Assembly: GCA_013298375.1 (NCBI GenBank) | Contig: JAAFHM010000352.1 | Location: forward strand, 1-5,391 | DNA: 5,391 nt | From: Ignavibacteria bacterium | Lineage (GTDB): Bacteria > Bacteroidota > Ignavibacteria > Kapaibacteriales > UBA4661 | Reading direction: 5' to 3' | In this document: one piece after another, positions 1 to 5,391 of the stretch | Position numbering within the stretch: position 1 is the first letter of the stretch | How the letters are laid out: the number at the start of each line of letters is the position of its first letter | The notes under the pieces: model-generated | The model's database searches: none | What the model saw: the letters and a program-made list of their open reading frames with translations, nothing else | Told to the model about the DNA's origin: nothing | Program-made: the position numbers and the translations under genes

Positions 1-1
1 T

Positions 2-1918
2 TTTGATGATTTTTCGGCAATTTTGTCCCGTTTGCCAAATAATGCCAATGCCCATTTTATGCGCTCGGTGGTGGCTTTTTCGATGATGAAATATTCGGAA
101 TCCTTTGCCGATATGCAATCGGCATTGCGGTATGATACGAGACTTGCTCAAAAGCCGCTTCAATACACGATGCGCAGCCCGATAGAGAAGCAAAATTTTG
201 AGGGCTTCACGGCTATTGCTGCGAAACAATTTGCCCGCGCCGATAGTCTTTTAGCGAATTTGTACCAGCCTGAAATGATTCGTGAGCGTGGGGCGCTCTA
301 TTACTACCGCGCTATGGCAAAATTTGGACTGCGCAAAAGCGAAACGGGTTGTGAGGATTGTCGTATTGCTGAGGAACTCGGCGCGGCGGGAGCTGAAGAA
401 CTTTTTACGCGCAACTGCTCTCAAGCAGATGTGGTGCTGGACAAATCGTTCCCGCGCAATTTTCAGTTTTTTGCCCGTGAAGCTAATGATTCTGCGCGGT
501 TGTCGCTCTCTGGCAGTGTGAGCCGCGCTGGTGTTGATTCGGTCGTTGTGGTGGTTTATCGCAATGGAGAAGCCGTCGCACGGCGGTCGGTGGCGCTCAC
601 TGCCGTATCAACTTCTGCAAAAGAATCTGCCAAATCGTCGCAAAAACAAGGTACAAAGCCGCTCAGTAAGCAATGGCAAGTACCGTTTACCGTGCCAATT
701 TCCATCAAAGCGGAATGTGCGCAATACGGTTTTGTGCTGGGGCTGAAGGATAAAAGCGGCGTGGAACATACCGTTGCGCGGCGTGATAGCTTGGTTGCGG
801 GCGATGTCTTTCTTTTCGCCGGACAGTCGAATATGGTGTTGGGCGATGTTCCTCCGTCGCCGAAGTCGGCATTTATGCGGACGTACAACTGGGAAAACAC
901 GACTTCATGGTGGCAAACAATGGCGGCAACGAATGGTTTTTCGGGCAGGCTGGGGCGTTGTGGCGGCTTGAGTGGCGAATTAGCACGGCGTATCGTGGAA
1001 GAGCGCGGTATTCCCGTTTGTGGGCTGTATGCTTCGGTGAATGGCTCAAGTATTGAACAGCACTTCCCGCTAGGGAAATATCCGCCGCAAGGAATTTACG
1101 ACAACGCCCTGCGCATGGCGCGTTTGTCGGGATTGGCAAAGCAAATACGGGCTGTTTTCTGGTATCAAGGCGAATCTAATTCAGGCTTGGGATATGGGCA
1201 AAAATTTGCAGCACTGGCAGAGGCGTGGAAGTCCGATTATCCAGCCGTAGAGCGCCTGTACGTCGTTCAAATTCGTCCGAACTCGTGCAATACTCTCGAC
1301 CAAAACGATGTGCGCGAGGAGCAGCGCCATCTGGGAGCAATGTTCCCGAATCTGCGCTTGATTGCGGCAAGTGGCGTGGAGGGCTACGACGGCTGCCATT
1401 TTTCGCAAGCGGGCTACGCAAGTCTTGCAGGGCAGTTGTATCGCGCTCTGGCGCATGATTTCTACGGCTCGGCGGATACTACCGATATTGTTTCGCCTAA
1501 TCTGGCAAAAGCGTATTTTGCCGATACAACCCGTCAAGCCATCGTGCTTGAATTTATGCCGCCCTCAAGCCGCATCATTGCTTCGTCGGATTCGCTTTTG
1601 GTTGGCGGAATGACAGTTTTTATCAAGAATGCGTTTCTGTGCGATGGGCGTTTTTCGGAAAGTAGTAAGACCGAAAGCGGCAAAAGTTTTTTGGATGCGC
1701 CGAACATGATAGCCTCAGTCGAAGCAAGCGGTGATAACATCGTCCGCATCACTCTCCGAAGCGGTATTCGCGCAGAGCGACTGACGTATTTGCCGGACAA
1801 ATTCTATCCCGGCGCTACGACGATTTATGCCGGTCCTTGGCTGCAAACACCGCGTGGAATGGGCGTTTTGTCGTTTTTTCGTGCGCCAATCCAGCCGCCC
1901 ACGGTGGGTAACAAGTAA
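2..1918 (+). CDS. TPR-containing SGNH hydrolase, sialate O-acetylesterase-like (5'-truncated)
   Basis: Probable esterase removing O-acetyl groups from a glycan; the substrate is unknown. The frame is open to the window edge, so the true start probably lies upstream; a TTG at 23 is the first possible start inside the window and residues are counted from it. Residues about 8-41 and 92-125 look like TPR units. About 144-255 is beta-strand rich, resembling an Ig-like sandwich, interrupted by a Ser/Lys/Gln-rich linker (about 196-216). The esterase domain follows, with the GQSNM nucleophile block (Ser269), the QGESN block (382-386) and the D-G-C-H catalytic Asp456/His459, so the SGNH triad is complete. 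The C-terminal 140 residues form an accessory domain rich in beta strands, ending in a conserved-looking YPGATTIYAGPWL segment. Family assignment rests on these motifs. Any signal peptide would be outside the window. The exact substrate (sialic acid, plant polysaccharide or peptidoglycan acetyl groups) cannot be told. Confidence 0.88.
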   Translation, partial: FDDFSAILSRLPNNANAHFMRSVVAFSMMKYSESFADMQSALRYDTRLAQKPLQYTMRSPIEKQNFEGFTAIAAKQFARADSLLANLYQPEMIRERGALYYYRAMAKFGLRKSETGCEDCRIAEELGAAGAEELFTRNCSQADVVLDKSFPRNFQFFAREANDSARLSLSGSVSRAGVDSVVVVVYRNGEAVARRSVALTAVSTSAKESAKSSQKQGTKPLSKQWQVPFTVPISIKAECAQYGFVLGLKDKSGVEHTVARRDSLVAGDVFLFAGQSNMVLGDVPPSPKSAFMRTYNWENTTSWWQTMAATNGFSGRLGRCGGLSGELARRIVEERGIPVCGLYASVNGSSIEQHFPLGKYPPQGIYDNALRMARLSGLAKQIRAVFWYQGESNSGLGYGQKFAALAEAWKSDYPAVERLYVVQIRPNSCNTLDQNDVREEQRHLGAMFPNLRLIAASGVEGYDGCHFSQAGYASLAGQLYRALAHDFYGSADTTDIVSPNLAKAYFADTTRQAIVLEFMPPSSRIIASSDSLLVGGMTVFIKNAFLCDGRFSESSKTESGKSFLDAPNMIASVEASGDNIVRITLRSGIRAERLTYLPDKFYPGATTIYAGPWLQTPRGMGVLSFFRAPIQPPTVGNK

Positions 1919-1957
1919 GCGCTGTGTACGAAAATTGAAAGTTTTGTGTATTTTTAT

Positions 1958-1965
1958 TCCATCTT
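1958..1965 (+). repeat. Left copy of flanking direct repeat TCCATCTT (candidate target-site duplication)
   Basis: TCCATCTT occurs here and again at 2120-2127, just outside the two ends of the palindromic element. Two bases (TG) separate this copy from the left terminal repeat, while the right copy abuts the right one. Taken as 10-bp flanks (1958-1967 and 2120-2129), 8 of 10 positions match. It may be a target-site duplication, but 8 bases can also match by chance. Confidence 0.45.
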
Positions 1966-1967
1966 TG

Positions 1968-2119
1968 CAACTGGTCAGGTCTCGAAACATTATCCACGAA
2001 TCGCACGAATCCTCACGAATAACGAGGTTTGAACGAATTATCCTTCAAAAAATAATGCTTTTGATTCGTGGCAATTCGTGTAATTCGTGGACACTTTTGA
2101 CAACATACCTGACCAGTTG
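1968..2119. repeat. 152-bp palindromic MITE-like element with 13-bp terminal inverted repeats
   Basis: The left end CAACTGGTCAGGT (1968-1980) is the exact reverse complement of the right end ACCTGACCAGTTG (2107-2119). Inside lies a second, longer inverted repeat (1993-2020 against 2064-2091). A weaker third pairing is possible towards the centre (2032-2045 against 2049-2062, about 10 of 14). There is no credible ORF within it. Terminal inverted repeats, small size, intergenic position and a flanking direct repeat fit a non-autonomous mobile element. As RNA it would fold into a long hairpin in the leader of the downstream hydrolase gene. It might instead be a protein-binding or transcript-stability palindrome. 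Mobility is inferred, and no transposase is in the window. Confidence 0.7.
1993..2091. repeat. Inverted array of CACGAAT heptamers (3 + 3 copies)
   Basis: Three CACGAAT heptamers start at 1995, 2004 and 2014, and three ATTCGTG copies (the reverse complement) start at 2064, 2074 and 2083. Spacing is 9 and 10 bp on one side and 10 and 9 bp on the other, so the two 28-bp arms mirror each other, with 23 of 28 positions complementary. The differences fall only in the spacers between heptamers. A degenerate extra copy (AACGAAT) is at 2032-2038. The 43-bp centre is AT-rich. Confidence 0.8.
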
Positions 2120-2127
2120 TCCATCTT
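2120..2127 (+). repeat. Right copy of flanking direct repeat TCCATCTT (candidate target-site duplication)
   Basis: Directly adjoins the right terminal inverted repeat and matches the 8 bases at 1958-1965 exactly. It lies 21 bp before the start codon of the MBL-fold hydrolase gene, so the element, if inserted, landed very close to that gene's leader. Confidence 0.45.
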
Positions 2128-2148
2128 CTTCACTAATCAGTAAAAACG

Positions 2149-2829
2149 ATGATAAAACGGACACGAGTTCAAGAATGGAGCAAAGGCGTACTGCTTATGG
2201 GGCGCTTTGAATGGTTCGGAACGGGCTGCTGGCTGTTGCACCACAACGGCGTTGGGGCAATTCTCGAACTTCCGCCGTACAGCCCCGACCATCAGGAATC
2301 GCCCGCAACAAAGGCGTACAACGTCTGCAAAAAGCGAAAAATTGATGTGAAGTACATTCTTTGCACTCACACGCACATTGACCATTTCAATGCCAAAACT
2401 GCCCGCGAGATGCAGGGCGCATTTCCACAGGCAGAAGTCCACTTGCAGCGCGGGTTTGAGGGGATTGCGGGGATGTTGAATAAGGTGTATTTTTTCGACC
2501 ATGATTCAAAATTGGACATTGGTGGGGAACCGCTCTATCTTATTCATGCACCGAAACATAGCTGGACAGATACCCACGTCATTTTCAAAGGCACGGCGAT
2601 TACGGGCGATTGGGAGTTGAACACCCTGCGCTCGGCGCATGACGACAAGCCGCGTTACGCAGTTCCGAAAGAGGCAAAACTTGCGGCGATTGATAAAATG
2701 TCACGGTTTGAGCATGATTACAAATATCACATTCACAAAGTTTTTTCCGTTCATGCCAATGACCGCCGCGAGAACGTTGATTTTACGGCGCTGATGCACG
2801 ACACGAAAATTGATAAAGCGTGGTTTTGA
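2149..2829 (+). CDS. Metallo-beta-lactamase-fold hydrolase
   Basis: A 226-residue protein of the metallo-beta-lactamase superfamily, expected to bind two metal ions and hydrolyse a small molecule or ester; the substrate is unknown. The signature H-x-H-x-D-H is present as THTHIDH (73-79), followed by His137 in the HAPKHS segment, Asp154 in TGDW and a late His202 in FSVHAND, so the usual metal ligands are all there. There is no signal peptide, so it is probably cytoplasmic. The length is typical of a single-domain MBL protein, without a C-terminal RNase J/CPSF extension. ATG 2149 is chosen because the KGVLLMGRFEWFGTGCW stretch looks like a genuine first strand. An alternative ATG at 2197 has AAAGG about 10 bases upstream and would remove 16 residues. 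The leader before 2149 is A-rich with no Shine-Dalgarno. It is likely first in a unit with the small membrane protein and the oxidase that follow. Confidence 0.88.
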   Translation: MIKRTRVQEWSKGVLLMGRFEWFGTGCWLLHHNGVGAILELPPYSPDHQESPATKAYNVCKKRKIDVKYILCTHTHIDHFNAKTAREMQGAFPQAEVHLQRGFEGIAGMLNKVYFFDHDSKLDIGGEPLYLIHAPKHSWTDTHVIFKGTAITGDWELNTLRSAHDDKPRYAVPKEAKLAAIDKMSRFEHDYKYHIHKVFSVHANDRRENVDFTALMHDTKIDKAWF

Positions 2830-2909
2830 AAAAAGAGTCGTCAAAACCCGTCAGACGGCGAATTAAGTTACTTGGGCGGGGTAATTACATCACCAGTTAC
2901 AACAATCAG

Positions 2910-3092
2910 ATGGAAAAGATCTCGTATTTTTTACTCGGCTTGTCTATTACCATGATAGTCTTTGGGCTTCTGGAGCGGGATAAACCTGAGCGTAGCGTTT
3001 GGAAGATACCACTTGGAGTTGTTTTGCTCATTATCGGTATCGCATTGAGCAGTTTTGTACAGGGCTTTCTGGATGGTTTTAACGGAAAATAA
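2910..3092 (+). CDS. Small two-helix membrane protein, hypothetical
   Basis: A 60-residue protein not recognised as any named family. Two hydrophobic stretches (about 5-21 and 33-54) are separated by a short charged loop (ERDKPERSVWK, 22-32), so a hairpin in the inner membrane is likely. The tail, GFNGK, is short. The frame stays open back to a GTG at 2820 that overlaps the hydrolase stop codon, which would give 90 residues with a basic N-terminal extension. The ATG at 2910 is preferred because the hydrophobic segment begins just after it and the upstream part looks non-coding. Neither start has a clear ribosome binding site. It ends 4 bp before the oxidase start, suggesting translational coupling within one transcript. 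Function is unknown. Confidence 0.55.
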   Translation: MEKISYFLLGLSITMIVFGLLERDKPERSVWKIPLGVVLLIIGIALSSFVQGFLDGFNGK

Positions 3093-3096
3093 CACC

Positions 3097-4083
3097 ATGA
3101 AAATTACCATCCTCGGCTGCGGAATTTCGGGGCTTTCCTGCGGGGTAAAGCTCCAAGAAGCAGGTTTTACCGACATCCGCATTCTTTCGCGCACCTTGCC
3201 GCCACATACCACATCCGATGTGGCGGGTGGGCTGTGGTTTCCTTACAAAGCGGAGCCTATTCATCGGATTTTGGGTTGGTCGAAGGTGACATTTCAAGAA
3301 ATGATACGGCTTCGCGGAACATCGGAGGCTGGAATCACGATGACACGCTTTTTTCAGCTTTTGCCGCATCTGGCTAGTAATGATGCCTGGTGGAGCAGCG
3401 CTGTGGAAGTATATCGTCCGCTGTCAGAATCGGACATTTTGTCAGAATTTCCGCAATTACCCAAAGGGCAGTTTCCAAGTGGTTTCTACGCCGAAGTACC
3501 CATTGCCGAGCCGCACAAACACTTGCCATATTTGATGAAACGTTTCCAAGAGCGCGGCGGCAGAATTGAGGTCGGCGAAATTGAGCGTTTTGAGGATATT
3601 GCGGGTACAAGCCGCCTTATCGTGAATTGTACTGGCTTGGAAGCAAAAAAATTGGTCGGCGATGCAGCATTGTTCCCGATTCGCGGGCAGATTATCGTTG
3701 CTAAAAATACGGGCATTTCGCGCTCCATTACGATTGAATCCGCAAGCGAACATAGCGAATATGCCACCTACACGATTGCCCGCTCCGAAGACGTGATTAT
3801 GGGCGGTGTAGCAATGACGGGCAACTGGGAAACCAGTATTGATGAGGCTACCGTAAGTGGCATTATTGCACGATGCGCTCATGTTGAACCCGAACTTTCC
3901 GCGCCGATTATTCTTCAGCACAAAGCCGGATTGCGTCCGGGGCGCACAGAAATTCGCTTAGAGATGGAGCAGTTAAGCACTACTTGCGCTGTCATCCATA
4001 ATTACGGGCATGGCGGTTCGGGCTATACCGTCAACTGGGGGTGCGCCGAAGAAGTCGCGGCACTCGCACAAACACTCATGTAG
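3097..4083 (+). CDS. D-amino-acid oxidase family FAD-dependent oxidoreductase
   Basis: Predicted to oxidise a D-amino acid to the 2-oxo acid, releasing ammonia and hydrogen peroxide, with FAD as cofactor. The 328-residue length is near that of animal and fungal D-amino-acid/D-aspartate oxidases. From the N-terminus: dinucleotide-binding GCGISG (7-12); the TTSDVAGGLWFPY block (38-50); IVNCTG (175-180); the PIRGQ flavin-contact segment (194-198); Tyr225, which aligns with the active-site Tyr before the GG-x6-GNW block (236-244); GLRPGR (278-283), the region supplying the arginine that holds the substrate carboxylate; and HNYGHGGSGYTVNWG (301-315), the C-terminal flavin-binding signature. No signal peptide, so cytoplasmic. 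ATG 3097 is chosen because GxGxxG follows at once; an upstream start at 3055 would add 14 residues overlapping the preceding gene. Whether it prefers acidic or neutral D-amino acids cannot be read from the sequence. Confidence 0.93.
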   Translation: MKITILGCGISGLSCGVKLQEAGFTDIRILSRTLPPHTTSDVAGGLWFPYKAEPIHRILGWSKVTFQEMIRLRGTSEAGITMTRFFQLLPHLASNDAWWSSAVEVYRPLSESDILSEFPQLPKGQFPSGFYAEVPIAEPHKHLPYLMKRFQERGGRIEVGEIERFEDIAGTSRLIVNCTGLEAKKLVGDAALFPIRGQIIVAKNTGISRSITIESASEHSEYATYTIARSEDVIMGGVAMTGNWETSIDEATVSGIIARCAHVEPELSAPIILQHKAGLRPGRTEIRLEMEQLSTTCAVIHNYGHGGSGYTVNWGCAEEVAALAQTLM

Positions 4084-4168
4084 AGACGTTTTTTTACCAT
4101 AATCACCTCTCATAAACTCATTTTTTGCACCAAACTCCGCATCACCACTCACGTCGTTCCTTGTTTTT

Positions 4169-5391
4169 ATGAACACCATTCTCCACAGATTTTTTCTCCC
4201 ACTTTCGGCTGCCAGCCTGATTCTCAGCGGCTGCGCAAGCACTCGCCAAACGACAAGTTCAACCGAAAGCGAGAAAAGCATTTCCGCCGAAACCTCCGCA
4301 AAGGCTCGTACTATCATGCGCGAGGCGGGTTTGCGCCTGTCGAGTGATTCCTCGAAGGTATATAGCTACGACCCGCCGGGTTCGCTCAACACGACCGACA
4401 AAGTTATTGAATTTCAGCAAAAGCGGACGTATGCTTTTGAATCGGCGGGCGTGTTTTTGAGCAATGAGTTCGAGGGAGCAAGACTGAATGACGTGCGCAT
4501 GGTGGACGACTCGACGTTTATTGCGGTTTTAGCGCCGGAAAATGCACCCGTGAATTTTTCAGCATGGTATGCCTTCAAAGCGTGGTCAAAAGCGCCTTCC
4601 AAGACCATTCGTCTGACCTTGACCTACAAAGAAGCCCGCCACCGCTACGTTCCGAAACTCTCTCGCAAACCCACAGGAGACTGGCGCTCGTGGTCGCCGA
4701 TTGATTCTGCTTCGTACAAAGTCCATTACGATAGTGCAGGGCGCGAAACAACCTCGGCAACGCTGCGTCTTTTCCTCAAGCCTGATACGCTCTGGGTGTC
4801 GGGACATGAACTTTTTACGTCGTCCAACTTCGAGGCATGGAGCGCGAATCTGGCAAAATTGCCGTTTGTGAAAAAAAGTACACTTGGCAAATCTTCCTTG
4901 GGCAAACCGCTTATTCGTTTGGATATTTCGGAAGCACCTGCTGAAGCGCCTTGTGTCGTGATTGTGAGCCGCCAGCATCCGCCGGAACTGACGGGAACAT
5001 TCGCCTTGCTGCCGTTTGTGGAGACGCTCTCAGGAGACACGCCGCTTGCAAAGGAGTTTCGGCAAAAATTTCGTGTCTTTGTTGCGCCGTGCATGAACCC
5101 CGATGGTGTAGATGCAGGGCATTGGCGGCACAATGCGCACGGCGTGGATTTGAACCGCGATTGGAATAATTTTAACCAGCCTGAGCCACGCCATGTACGC
5201 GATGCGCTTCTGAAGATGCGCGATTCTCTCAAAACGCAGTTTGTCTTTGGCGTGGATTTTCACACGACGCAGCATGATGTTTTTTATACCGTGAGCAATC
5301 CGCCAATGAATACAGCGCGGGATAGCGCTGAATACGCCCAAAATCCTGCGTTTAAGCAATTCGACAGTAATGCCGCGCTTCGCAGTAAATT
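4169..5391 (+). CDS. Lipid-anchored M14 zinc carboxypeptidase, cytosolic-carboxypeptidase-like (3'-truncated)
   Basis: A 407-codon N-terminal part of a peptidase; no stop codon occurs before the window ends. Residues 1-22 are a lipoprotein signal peptide (basic start, hydrophobic core, LSGC lipobox with Cys22), so the mature protein should be lipid-anchored outside the cytoplasm. After a Ser/Thr-rich linker, residues about 75-215 look like the beta-sandwich that precedes the catalytic domain in cytosolic carboxypeptidases (AWYAFKAWSK, then a Tyr/Trp-rich stretch). The catalytic domain begins near 235: zinc ligands His270 and Glu273 in RQHPPE, then NPDG (310-313), Arg320, GVDLNRDW (325-332) with the Asn-Arg pair, and third zinc ligand His365 in DFHTTQHD. 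The catalytic glutamate, expected further on, lies outside the window. ATG 4169 is supported by the signal peptide right after it; the leader is T-rich with no Shine-Dalgarno. The substrate could be proteins or peptidoglycan peptides. Confidence 0.9.
   Translation, partial: MNTILHRFFLPLSAASLILSGCASTRQTTSSTESEKSISAETSAKARTIMREAGLRLSSDSSKVYSYDPPGSLNTTDKVIEFQQKRTYAFESAGVFLSNEFEGARLNDVRMVDDSTFIAVLAPENAPVNFSAWYAFKAWSKAPSKTIRLTLTYKEARHRYVPKLSRKPTGDWRSWSPIDSASYKVHYDSAGRETTSATLRLFLKPDTLWVSGHELFTSSNFEAWSANLAKLPFVKKSTLGKSSLGKPLIRLDISEAPAEAPCVVIVSRQHPPELTGTFALLPFVETLSGDTPLAKEFRQKFRVFVAPCMNPDGVDAGHWRHNAHGVDLNRDWNNFNQPEPRHVRDALLKMRDSLKTQFVFGVDFHTTQHDVFYTVSNPPMNTARDSAEYAQNPAFKQFDSNAALRSK

Noticed and set aside
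1922..1957. Possible terminator after the esterase gene: GTACGAAAA and TTTTGTGTA around a GAAAG loop, followed by TATTTTTATT
   Set aside because: The stem needs a bulge and a G-T pair and is almost all A-T, so it is too weak to call as a rho-independent terminator.
1935..1967. Bacteroidota-type promoter: CATCTTTG (close to TAnnTTTG) with TTG upstream
   Set aside because: The -7 box has one mismatch, the TTG spacing (22 bp) is uncertain, and the match overlaps the flanking direct repeat. It is not strong enough to list.
1971..1981. TGGT-type FadR/GntR operator half-site in the terminal repeat
   Set aside because: The expected second half-site (ACCA at the right spacing) is missing; the partner sequence is 130 bp away as the other terminal repeat.
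1827..2210. 127-codon + strand open frame spanning the end of the esterase gene and the repeat element
   Set aside because: It runs out of frame through the esterase end and across the palindrome; the translation shows no domain and has the composition of a read-through frame.
2848..2858. CCGTC-A-GACGG palindrome after the MBL gene
   Set aside because: A one-base centre allows only a 3-4 bp hairpin and no T run follows, so it is not a terminator; it is too short to call an operator.
3457..3921. 154-codon - strand open frame inside the oxidase gene
   Set aside because: It is antisense to the well-supported D-amino-acid oxidase, with no motif of its own.
4726..5232. 168-codon - strand open frame inside the M14 peptidase gene
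   Set aside because: It is antisense to a gene with clear zinc-peptidase motifs and its translation is rich in Arg, Ser and Cys with no recognisable motif.

Overview
This window carries five protein-coding genes, all on the + strand, of which the first and last are cut by the window edges. Order: (1) the 3' part of a TPR plus SGNH/sialate-O-acetylesterase-type protein; (2) a 230-bp intergenic region holding a compact palindromic repeat element; (3) a metallo-beta-lactamase-fold hydrolase; (4) a small two-helix membrane protein; (5) a D-amino-acid oxidase family flavoenzyme; (6) the 5' part of a lipid-anchored M14 (cytosolic-carboxypeptidase-like) zinc peptidase. No RNA gene, CRISPR array, transposase gene or phage gene is visible.

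Organism: probably a Gram-negative bacterium of the Bacteroidota/Chlorobiota/Kapabacteria neighbourhood (FCB group). This is inference, from the near absence of Shine-Dalgarno sequences before the starts (A- or T-rich leaders instead), the lipoprotein signal peptide (Leu-Ser-Gly-Cys lipobox), the large esterase with TPR repeats, and the style of the CACGAAT-type intergenic palindrome. No marker gene settles it.

How the genes might work together: the MBL hydrolase, small membrane protein and D-amino-acid oxidase are closely spaced (gaps of 80 and 4 bp) and are probably co-transcribed. The M14 lipoprotein follows after 85 bp and could be in the same transcript or have its own promoter. An SGNH esterase, a zinc carboxypeptidase and a D-amino-acid oxidase would be compatible with breakdown of cell-wall or other peptide/glycan material, but nothing in the sequence proves a shared pathway.

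The most notable non-coding item is the 152-bp element at 1968-2119. It has perfect 13-bp terminal inverted repeats, internal 28-bp inverted arms each made of three CACGAAT heptamers, and an 8-bp direct repeat (TCCATCTT) on both flanks. This is the layout of a small non-autonomous mobile element. I found no clear evidence of a wholly new multi-gene system.
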